Assembly (NCBI GenBank): GCA_028821195.1
Contig: JAPPHB010000020.1
Location: 1-64,000, forward strand
Reading direction: 5' to 3'
DNA from: Gammaproteobacteria bacterium
GTDB lineage: Bacteria; Gemmatimonadota; Gemmatimonadetes; Longimicrobiales; Gaopeijiaceae
DNA length: 64,000 nucleotides
Position numbers and translations under genes: made by a program. Below, one piece after another: positions 26,837 to 35,300 of the stretch. Below the pieces are notes generated by a model, which searched no databases, had not been told where the DNA came from, and saw only the letters and a list, made by a program, of their open reading frames with translations. Each line of letters begins with the position of its first letter. Positions within the stretch are counted from its first letter, which is position 1.

Positions 26837-28668
26837 TGACGATAGCGGCGACCGGTGGACCGGGGGGCCGAAAAAGCGTGGCCGGTTGCGTCCATCCTGC
26901 CGGCCGGATCCCCTCCGCCGCGCTTCTCGTGCTCGCGATCGGCGGGTGTGCCGAGGGGCCCGCGGCGGAACCGGCCCTCCCGCCCCTCCACTACGTCGCC
27001 GCCGCGGAACAGGTGGGACCGGTGGCGTACCGGGACCCGCTCGGCGTGGTGTCGCCCGATGGCCGCTGGCTGGCATACACCGAGCGCGACCGCCTGCATG
27101 TGGTTCCGGCCCGGGGTGGGGCGGAACGCGTCATGGGGTCGGGCGCCGCGTCGATGCGCTTCCTCGCCTGGCTGCCCGACAGCCGCCACGTCGCCGTGCG
27201 GGAGCGCGTCTTCGACCGCAGCCGGCAGGAGTGGTGGCTCTACGACCGGGCGGACGGCGGGCGCGAGCCGCTTTGGCCGGGCCGTGACCAGGCGCCCGAC
27301 CTGCTCGCGCTGGACATGCTCGCCTGGTCGCCGGACGGCACCACCGTGGCCGGCGTGTCGTCGGCCGGAGGCGAGTCCGCGGTGTGGCTCCTGGACGCGG
27401 ACGGCGGCAACGCGCGCGCGGCCACGACCGGAACCCGCCTTACCTTCCCCGCGTGGTCGCCGGACGGGCGGCTCGCCTGCCTGTCCTTCGAGGACGACCA
27501 TCAGCGGCTGCACCTTCCCTGCGACTCACCCGATCCGCTCTTCACCGACCAGGAGGTGTACGGGCCGCTCGCCTTCTCACCGGACGGCGGCCAGGTCTAC
27601 TACGCGGCACCGGGCGAAGGCGGTTTTCTGGATCTCTGGGCCAGACCGGCCGCGGGCGGGGCGCCCACCCGCCTCACCGGTTTCGTCCGCGACGCCTACG
27701 CCCCCTCTGTTGGGGCCGATGGGCGCATCCTCTTCAAGTCGCAGGACTACCGCGTGTTCGTCGCGACGGCGCCGGCCGGAGGGGGGCCGTCCGCCCCGCT
27801 GACCACTTTCCAGTCGGAGACGCCGACCTGGAGCTGGGACGGATCCGAAGTCGCCTTCACCTTCGGGAGCTGGCGCCACGTCACCGACGACTTCCACTAC
27901 CCCGACATCGCACAACACATCGGCATCGTCGGAGGCGACGCGAGCGAACCGCACGACGCCCCCGAGCGCGTGGTGCGCCAGTCCTACTCCGAGGACCAGG
28001 GCATGCACACCTCACCTAACGGGCGCTGGATCGCCTTCCATACCCACGTGGAATCCGACGACATCTGGCTCATGGCCGCCGACGGAAGCGGCGAGGCACG
28101 CATGATCAGCGAAGACGGCCACGAGACAGGATGGGCGCGCTGGTCGGCCGACGGGCGCTGGATCCTCTTCCCCAGCTATCGCGTGGACGACGCCGGGGCC
28201 CGTCGGGCGCACCTGTTCGTCATCGGCATCGACCAGGAGACGGGGGAAGTGACGCAGCCCCAGACCCGCATCGAACTGGAGGGCTTCGAGCAGGACGTGA
28301 TCCAGGGTGAGTGGGGCGACGCGGGCGAGGCGGTCATCTTCGAGGCGGCCGAGGCGGTCGGGCGCAAGAGCCTGTGGCGCGTTTCCCGGACGGGTGGAAC
28401 GCCGGAGCGCTTCCACGACTATGGCTCGGACCAGCTCCACTCGGGAATCGGCGTCTCGGCCGACGGGCGCTGGGTGGCGTACGTCGACCGGGCCGGCGAC
28501 GGGTTCTTCCAGATCTTCCGGGTTCCCGCCGGAGGCGGAGCCGCCGAGCAGCTCACCTTCGATCCCTCCCACAAGACCCAGCCTGGCTATTCGCCCGCGG
28601 GGGATCGCATCGCCTTTACCGTTTTCGACTACCGGGTTCTATTCTGGCAGATCGAAGCCGCGTTCTGA
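26833..28668 (+). CDS. TolB-like beta-propeller (PD40) lipoprotein
   Basis: The 611-aa protein has a lipoprotein signal ending LLVLAIGGC. At least seven blades follow, marked by S-P/A-D-G-R-W-x-A/I motifs (SPDGRWLAYT, WSPDGTTVAG, SPNGRWIAFH, WSADGRWILF, SADGRWVAYV, YSPAGDRIAF). No protease domain follows the propeller, unlike S9 peptidases. It is likely a periplasmic scaffold or binding protein. The ATGA overlap with greA (26833-26836) couples the two genes, an odd pairing of cytosolic and exported functions. Confidence 0.8.
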   Translation: MMTIAATGGPGGRKSVAGCVHPAGRIPSAALLVLAIGGCAEGPAAEPALPPLHYVAAAEQVGPVAYRDPLGVVSPDGRWLAYTERDRLHVVPARGGAERVMGSGAASMRFLAWLPDSRHVAVRERVFDRSRQEWWLYDRADGGREPLWPGRDQAPDLLALDMLAWSPDGTTVAGVSSAGGESAVWLLDADGGNARAATTGTRLTFPAWSPDGRLACLSFEDDHQRLHLPCDSPDPLFTDQEVYGPLAFSPDGGQVYYAAPGEGGFLDLWARPAAGGAPTRLTGFVRDAYAPSVGADGRILFKSQDYRVFVATAPAGGGPSAPLTTFQSETPTWSWDGSEVAFTFGSWRHVTDDFHYPDIAQHIGIVGGDASEPHDAPERVVRQSYSEDQGMHTSPNGRWIAFHTHVESDDIWLMAADGSGEARMISEDGHETGWARWSADGRWILFPSYRVDDAGARRAHLFVIGIDQETGEVTQPQTRIELEGFEQDVIQGEWGDAGEAVIFEAAEAVGRKSLWRVSRTGGTPERFHDYGSDQLHSGIGVSADGRWVAYVDRAGDGFFQIFRVPAGGGAAEQLTFDPSHKTQPGYSPAGDRIAFTVFDYRVLFWQIEAAF

Positions 28669-28703
28669 CGGAACGCGCCAATGTCCGGAAGTGAGCCCGT
28701 GGC

Positions 28704-28732
28704 TTGACATCACCGTTGCCGAGTTAAAGAAT
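28704..28732 (+). promoter_or_regulatory. Putative housekeeping promoter for the ACP gene
   Basis: TTGACA (28704-28709), 17-bp spacer, AAGAAT (28727-28732). The -35 is a perfect consensus and the -10 matches 4/6. It lies about 50 bp before the ACP start, in a local AT-rich patch. Confidence 0.5.
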
Positions 28733-28784
28733 CGACCGGCAGCACCTTCACCAGATTACCCACAACCCAAGGATCCGACACAGA

Positions 28785-29009
28785 ATGTCTACGACTGAAG
28801 CACGCCTCCGCGCCCTCATCGACGAGCACCTGGATCTGGACCACGAACCGGACTTTGATTTGGCGTTCGGCGAAGCCGGTGTTTCTTCTCTGGACTGCGT
28901 CGCCTTCGTGAAGCTGGTGGCCAGCGAATTCGGCGTCGAGATTCCCCCCGAGGAGTGGATGGGCATCGGATCTCTGCGCGGCCTGGCCGCTCGCATCGAC
29001 GCCATCTGA
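28785..29009 (+). CDS. Stand-alone acyl carrier protein
   Basis: The 74-aa acidic four-helix protein has the ACP attachment motif as AGVSSLDCVAF; the phosphopantetheine serine would be Ser35, and the canonical Asp before it (DSL) is Ser34. It is not the usual fatty-acid AcpP: the flanks differ and no fab genes are near. It has its own promoter and is followed 89 bp later by an alpha/beta hydrolase. The nearby PKS ends without a carrier domain, so a trans-acting role is possible but unproven. Confidence 0.8.
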   Translation: MSTTEARLRALIDEHLDLDHEPDFDLAFGEAGVSSLDCVAFVKLVASEFGVEIPPEEWMGIGSLRGLAARIDAI

Positions 29010-29098
29010 TCGGGGCGCATCCCGTCTCATCGCGCACCCGCCCGGCCGGGCGGGTGCCGGTTTCGACATAGCGCATCGGGGGTGTAGCGGCCGCCAGC

Positions 29099-30043
29099 AT
29101 GAACCGGGCAGCCAGATGGGAGATCCCCGAGCCGCGCTCCGTGCACGAGGTTCGTCAGGACGACGGCAGCGTCACGATTCTGCGCAGGCATGGGAATCCG
29201 GCCGGCCCGCGTCTTCTGCTGGGGCACGGAAACGGGTTGGCCATGGATTTCTACTACCCGTTCTGGTCTCTCCTGAAGGGTGAGTTCGATGTGCTGCTCT
29301 ACGATCTGCGGAACCATGGCTGGAATGCCGTCGGGGCACGCCCGGAGCACAACATGCCCAACCTGGTCCGGGACCAGGAGCGCGTCATCGAAGCAGCGGC
29401 GCGCCGGTACGGGGAACGGCCCACGACCGGGGTCTTTCATTCGCTTTCCGCCCTGACGGCGCTCCTCTCATCCACGCTGGGGATGGGTGGGTGCGACAGG
29501 TTGTCCGCGTGGGTCCTGTTCGATCCACCGCTCTACCGGCCCGGTCCCAAGGACCCGGATTACGACGCGATCGCCGAGGCGGCGGCCGGGATGGCGAGCC
29601 GTCGCGCCGACCAGTTCCGGAAGAGGGAGGACTTCACGGAGCTCCTGAACTTTCTGCCGCTGCTCACCAGGGCGGTTCCGGGAGCCGCGGATCTGATGGC
29701 TCGAACGATTCTGCGCGAGTCCTCCGGGGAAGGGGGCTACGAACTCCGTTGTCCTCGCGAGTACGAGGCGCAGATCATCGCCTACGTGAGGACCTTCGCG
29801 TTCCTCGTGGACTTCGGCAATCTTCCGTGTCCGACGAAGGTGATCGGCTCCGATCCCACGCTTCCGTACGCGTATCTGCCCACCTTCGACCTCAGCCACA
29901 TCGAGACGGTGGACTACGATTTCATTCCGGAGACGACGCACTTCCTACAGGTGGAGAATCCGGCGGATTGCGTCGCGGTGATGCGGGGCTTTCTGGAGGA
30001 GAGCGGGCTGCTCGAGCAGGCTACACGCCCCAGGCGGCAATGA
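29099..30043 (+). CDS. Alpha/beta hydrolase (possible thioesterase)
   Basis: The 314-aa protein has an oxyanion loop LGHGNG, strand YDLRNHGWN, a nucleophile elbow reading FHSLSA (GxSxG relaxed to HSLS), and a catalytic His in PETTHFLQVENP. The acid is probably Asp in GSDPTLP. There is no signal peptide, so it is cytosolic. Placed directly after an ACP gene and near a PKS that has no release domain, it is a candidate editing or release thioesterase. A role in ester or lactone hydrolysis is equally possible. Its 3' end overlaps the convergent DUF1761 gene by 23 bp. Confidence 0.72.
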   Translation: MNRAARWEIPEPRSVHEVRQDDGSVTILRRHGNPAGPRLLLGHGNGLAMDFYYPFWSLLKGEFDVLLYDLRNHGWNAVGARPEHNMPNLVRDQERVIEAAARRYGERPTTGVFHSLSALTALLSSTLGMGGCDRLSAWVLFDPPLYRPGPKDPDYDAIAEAAAGMASRRADQFRKREDFTELLNFLPLLTRAVPGAADLMARTILRESSGEGGYELRCPREYEAQIIAYVRTFAFLVDFGNLPCPTKVIGSDPTLPYAYLPTFDLSHIETVDYDFIPETTHFLQVENPADCVAVMRGFLEESGLLEQATRPRRQ

Positions 30044-30458
30044 CCATCGCCTGGCCGATGAGCGCCACCCCGTTGTAGCCGACGTTCAGCCACGCGAGCC
30101 CGGCTTTCCGGCCCTCGAACGTGACCCCCTGGTGCGCGACCGGGAGTACGAATGCGACCAGCGCCATGAGCCCCACATGAACGCCGACCATCGCGGATGC
30201 GCCGCCGCCACCCAGCGAGGAGACGTCTCCGGGAGCGATATCGGCGATTAGTTGGGCCAGAATGAAGGCGGTGACCAGCGAGAGCAGGAAGCTGATGCCG
30301 TAGGTCTTCAGCGGATTGAAGCCCTCCTGGATCTCCTCGCGCGTCGTCTCCATCAGCGCCAGCCAGCGCTTCCCGAAGAGCGGGCCGTACCAGAGCATGC
30401 CGACGATCATCGGGACGATCCCGGCGACCAGGACTGCGATCAGGTTGACATCGTGCAT
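30021..30458 (-). CDS. DUF1761 family membrane protein
   Basis: The 145-aa protein starts at ATG 30458 with GGGAG upstream. It has four transmembrane spans: IAVLVAGIVPMIVGMLWYG; ISFLLSLVTAFILAQLIA; MVGVHVGLMALVAFVLP; and WLNVGYNGVALIGQAMVI. VGMLWYGPLFGKRWL is the DUF1761 signature. The function is unknown. It lies downstream of the permease on the same strand, with an 88-bp gap. Confidence 0.75.
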   Translation of the reverse strand: MHDVNLIAVLVAGIVPMIVGMLWYGPLFGKRWLALMETTREEIQEGFNPLKTYGISFLLSLVTAFILAQLIADIAPGDVSSLGGGGASAMVGVHVGLMALVAFVLPVAHQGVTFEGRKAGLAWLNVGYNGVALIGQAMVIAAWGV

Positions 30459-30546
30459 GGGGTGGTTCTCCCGTGAGCTGAGGTTGACGGTGTTTCTGCG
30501 ATCCGGTCCCGGGCGAGATTCGGCGCGGCACTCCTGCGGCGAACCG

Positions 30547-32310
30547 TCAGCGGGAGTCGCGCGGGGCCTCCACGCGAACCGTGATGATGTCCGTGTCGTG
30601 GTATTGCTGATGGCGAACCGAAGACGCCAGATGGCGGAGCAGGCGCAGCGACACCTCGCGGTCCAGGGAGGCTTCATCGGCGGATTCTCCGAGCAGGCCG
30701 ATCCGGTCCTGCAGGTTTCCGGTCCCGGGGCCGACAACGAACTCGAGCACGGCGCCGCCCTGCTCCCTGCTGGCCGACAGCCGGAGGCGCCGGCGGCCCC
30801 TGGCCCCCTCTCGTCCCGAATCCTCCTCGCGCGCGAGTGTGAGCAGAGCCTCCTCGGCGGCGGCCCCCAGCCGGCCGGCCATCTCTTCGTCCCACCCGCT
30901 GCGGGACGCGAAATCGCCCAGGAACCGGCGGATCGCCGGGAGTTCCGCGCTGCCGGGTCCCGTTTCGATGCGGCTCGGGCGGGGCTCCGTCAGGCGGAGG
31001 AAAAGGGTCATGAGGATGGCGCTGAATCCGCCCGCGTTCATGCCGTTCTCCAGCAGGCCGCCCGCGAACCGGGACGCCTGCTCGGGGAAGATCAGTCCGT
31101 ACTGAAAGCCCGTTCCGGCCAGGAAGGCGATGCCGACGACGAGGCCTTCGCGGTATCCCAGCCCACCCTGCAGCACGATCTTCAGGCCGATCGCGAACAG
31201 CATGGCGAGCAGGATGACCAGGTAGCCGGCGAAGACCGGGTCGGGGATGGCGAGCACGGCGGCGAAGGGCTTGGGCAGGAACGCGAAGGCGACGAAAGCC
31301 GCGCCGGCCACGACCCCGACCGCGCGCGTGGCCACACCGGTGAGCTGGGTCAGGGGGACGCTCGTGGTGGTGGCGCTTCCCGGGACGGTCCCGGCAAACC
31401 CGGTCAGCAGGTTGCCCACGCCGTCCACCGCCATGGCGCCCTGCACGGCGCGGAAGTCGACCGCGCGGCTCCTGCGGCGCCACGAGACGCGCTGGACGGC
31501 CACCGCGCTGCTCATCGTGCGGATCGCGGCGATCACGGCCACCAGCAGGAACGAGGGCAGGAGGGTCCAGAACGCCGGGCCGAAGCCGAGATCCAGCCCG
31601 GGTGCCTGGACGCGCGGAAGATCGACCCAGGAAGCCGCGGCGACGCGCTCCAGGTCGTAGAGGCCATACCCCGCGGCGATAAACGAGCCCAGGACCACGC
31701 CGATCACCGGGGCCCAGAGCCGCAGCGCTCCGCTCGCCTTCAGCGCGAGGCCTCCGATGACGAGCACGGTCACCAGGAAGCTGAGCGGCGCGCCGGGGGG
31801 AGGGCCTGCGCCGGACGAGCCGGACAGGAGGCTCGATATGAACGGCATGACCGTCACCGGGATGAGCATGATCACGGTGCCCGACACCGCTGGTGTCAGG
31901 ACGCGCTGAAAGAGGGAAAGCCGCCAGGAGAGGAGGAGCGGCACCAGTGCGGAGATCGCGACGAGGGTGGCGAGCAGGGCAGGGCCGCCCTGGCCGAGCG
32001 CCATGATGGACGCCGGGATGAACGCCCCGGAGGTGCCCATGACCATCACGTGCCCCATCCCGATGCGCCCCCCGCGCCGCGCCTGCAGGATGGTCGCCAC
32101 GCCGCAGATGGTGACCGACGCGAGCACGGCCCACGAGAGGTATGCGTCCGGCACGCCGGCGGCCCGCATCACCACCATGGGGATCAGCATCACGGCGGCG
32201 ATGTTGAGCACCGCGAGCTGCAGGCCGACCCCGAGCGAGAGCCGGAGCGGGGGCTTCTCGTCGGGCTGGTAGCGAAGCGAGGGTTCGCCGCCGGAACCGT
32301 GGGGGCTCAC
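30547..32310 (-). CDS. NCS2 (solute carrier 23) permease with extra C-terminal ATPase-like domain
   Basis: The start is GTG 32310, whose GTGA overlaps the PKS stop (32307-32309), giving a 587-aa product. Residues 1 to about 455 form a 12-14-span uracil/xanthine-type permease (QLAVLNIAAVMLIPM, MGTSGAFIPASIMA, GTVPGSATTTSVPLTQLTGV as the QNxGxxxxT-like motif region). The last 130 residues are soluble: a helix AAAEEALLTLAREE resembles the N-box of anti-sigma/HATPase domains, then strands and TDIITVRVEA. The ATP-binding glycine boxes are not visible, so that domain may be degenerate. The translational coupling implies a role with the PKS, perhaps export of product or supply of a precursor. Confidence 0.8.
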   Translation of the reverse strand: MSPHGSGGEPSLRYQPDEKPPLRLSLGVGLQLAVLNIAAVMLIPMVVMRAAGVPDAYLSWAVLASVTICGVATILQARRGGRIGMGHVMVMGTSGAFIPASIMALGQGGPALLATLVAISALVPLLLSWRLSLFQRVLTPAVSGTVIMLIPVTVMPFISSLLSGSSGAGPPPGAPLSFLVTVLVIGGLALKASGALRLWAPVIGVVLGSFIAAGYGLYDLERVAAASWVDLPRVQAPGLDLGFGPAFWTLLPSFLLVAVIAAIRTMSSAVAVQRVSWRRRSRAVDFRAVQGAMAVDGVGNLLTGFAGTVPGSATTTSVPLTQLTGVATRAVGVVAGAAFVAFAFLPKPFAAVLAIPDPVFAGYLVILLAMLFAIGLKIVLQGGLGYREGLVVGIAFLAGTGFQYGLIFPEQASRFAGGLLENGMNAGGFSAILMTLFLRLTEPRPSRIETGPGSAELPAIRRFLGDFASRSGWDEEMAGRLGAAAEEALLTLAREEDSGREGARGRRRLRLSASREQGGAVLEFVVGPGTGNLQDRIGLLGESADEASLDREVSLRLLRHLASSVRHQQYHDTDIITVRVEAPRDSR

Positions 32311-35300
32311 CGGGCCGGACCGACCCAGTGGCGCCTGCGCTGGAACGGATAGCCCGGGAGGGAGATCCGGCGGCGCGCCTCCCCGGCGAACAGGCCGGCA
32401 AAGGCAACGGGCAGTCCCGCCTCGTAGGCGCCCGCCACCGACTCCGCGAAGGTCCGGTCGGGCCGGTCGGCCGCATCCGACCATTCGGGCAGCGGGGTGG
32501 GCCCGGGTCCCGGACGCGGACCGATCTCAACGACAAGTTCGGTGTCCAGCCCTGCGAGTGCCCCCGCCAGGGCCCGGTAGGCCGGTGCGCTCGCCTGCCG
32601 GCGCCAGTATGCGCCGTCGAGCGCCTCGTCGGCCGTCAGAACCGTGCCAGTGACCTGGCTGACCATCACGACCTCGGGGCGGGAGAACGACATCCCGGCG
32701 CACGCCGTTTCCAGTTCGGCCAGCGGATCCCGGTCTGCAGCGGAAGGATCATCGACCGGCGCCGCGGCCGCCATCCGCACTTTCGGCCGGGCCATCGCGG
32801 CGCCGCGGGCCGCGGCGAGGCGCAGCCCGTCTTCCAGGGTGAATACGCCCGCTGCCCAGGCGGCCGCCAGCTCGCCGACCCCGTGGCCTGCCACCACCCC
32901 GGGGAGCACGCCCACGCTCGCCCAGAAAGCCGTGCGCGCGCATGCGAGTGCGTAGATGGCCGGCTGGGCCCACTCCGGGTCGTCCAGCCGGCCGGCCGCG
33001 CCCGCCCGCCCGAACATGACGTCGATCAGGGAAGCTCCGCCGCGCTCCGTTCCGAAGACGGCGTCGCATCGATCCAGCAGCGCGCGCACGACGGGTTCGG
33101 CCTGGTACAGATCCTGTCCCATGCCGATCTGCTCGCTCCCCTCGCCGGCGTACACGAACGCGGTCCTGGGGGGTGAGGGGGGCCTGGGCATGCCTTTGGG
33201 CTCGGGCCCCAGGTCGGCGTCGAGCACGCCGTTCAGCCCCTCCCGCAGCGATGCGGCGTCGCGGAAGACCAAGCCGGCCCGGCGCGCGAAGTGGCTGCGC
33301 CCCACGCCGGCCGTCCAGGCCATGTCGGCGAGCAGCGACCGCGCCGTGCCGTCTTCCGCGGAGAGAACCTCCTCCTGCTCGTCAAGCCATGTCAGATACC
33401 GGTGTGCGACTTCCCGCAACGCCGCCGGAGACATCCCGGAAAGGGGCAGGATGCGCGTCTCCCGGGGCGCGAGGTCTCCGCGCGGGGCCGGCACCTCGAC
33501 CGCTCTCCCGGGCGACCCGGTCGGCACGGTGCGCGGGGGCCCGGGGGCCCACAGCGCGTCTGCGAGATCGGCAGCATCCTCCTCGGCGGCACCTTCTTCG
33601 ACAACAACGTGCGCGTTCGTCCCCGAAAGGCCGAAGGAGCTGACGCCCGCGCGCGCCGGCCGATCCGGACGGGAAGGCCAGTCCGTGGGCTCCGAAATGA
33701 CCCGTACCGGAAGCTGGTCCCATTCCAGGTGTGGGGTCGGATTGTCGAAGTGAAGCTGTTTCGGGATGCTGCCCCGGTTCATGGCCAGCACGGCCTTGAT
33801 CAGGCTGGCGACGCCCGCCGCGCATTCCAGGTGGCCGATGTTGGTTTTCACCGAACCGATCAGCAGCGGCCGCTCCGGGCTGCGCTGCCGCCCGTAGACG
33901 GCGGCGGCGGCCTGCACCTCGATCGGGTCGCCCAGATCGGATCCGGCTCCGTGCGCCTCCAGATAGTCCACTTCTCCGGGCTCGATGCCCGCGCGCGCAA
34001 GGGCTTCCTCGATGACCCGCTCCTGAGCCGGCCCGTTCGGGACCGTCAGACCCGCGCTGAAGCCGTTCTGATTGACGGCGGATCCGCGGATCACACCCCA
34101 GATCCGGTCGCCGTCCGCCCGCGCCTCGCTCAGGCGCTTCAGCACGACGACCCCGCAGCCCTCGCCGCGCACGAAGCCGTCGGCCTCGGCGTCGAAGGTG
34201 CTGCAGCGGCCCTTCGTGGACAGCATGCCGACTTCCTTCATGAAGGTTGTGATGTCCGGGGAGAGGATTGCGTTGACCCCGCCGACCAGGGCCATCTCCA
34301 CCTCCCCCTGCCGCAGGGCGGAAGCGGCCTGGTGCACGGCCGCAAGGGAGGACGCGCAGGCCATGTCCAGCGGCACCGCCGGGCCGGTGAGACCCAGCGC
34401 GAAGGAGATGCGCCCGGCCGTCACGCTCATGGTGGTGCCGAGGTACCCGTGGGCCTCCCCGCTGATGGCGGCCACATCTCGATAATCGCCGTTGCCGACC
34501 CCGGCATAGACCCCGGTGTTGCTTCCCGTGAGTTGCCCCGGATCCATCCCCGCGTCCTCGAGCGCGTGCCAGGTCGTCTCCAGCAGCAGGCGCTGCCGCG
34601 GATCCATCATCCGCGCCTCGATCGGCGTGATGCGGAAGAACCTGGCGTCGAACTTGTCGATGTCCTCGAGGAAGGCGCCCCGGCGGGCAGCGCTGTCCGC
34701 GCCGTGCGGATCCCCGGCGACCCCGTTCCAGGGGCCGGGGTCGCGGCGTCCGTCCGTCACCAGGTCGGCGCCGGCCTCGAGCAGGCGCCAGAACGATGCC
34801 AGGTCGGGCGCTCCCGGGAATCGACAGGCCATCCCCACGATCGCGATGGCGTCATCGTCGTCCTGCACGCGGGGCTCGCGCGCAGGCTCGGGTGCGGCTT
34901 CGGAGATGGGAACTCCTCCGCCTTCGACCAGTTCTCCCGCCAGATGCTCGCCGAGCGAGGCGATGTCCGGGTAGTCGAAGACCAGCGTGTTGGGCGCCGT
35001 GTAGGTGCCGGCCAGGGCCCGGTTGAGCCGATTGCGCAGCTCGACGGCCATCAGCGAATCCATCCCCAGGTCGAAGAACCCGACCGTCGCCGCGGGGGCC
35101 GACGGCAGCCGCAGCACGGCCTGAACCTCGCCCTGAAGGAAGGACACCAGCACGTTCCCCCGTTCGCCAGCCGGGGCTTCGCTCACCTGGGTAAGGATGT
35201 CCTTCGGGGCGGCCGCGGAGTCCGCTTCGGCATCCGATGCCGCGGACAGGAGTTCCTCCAGCAGGGGAGGACGCTCTTCCACGGCCTCCTCGAACACCGA

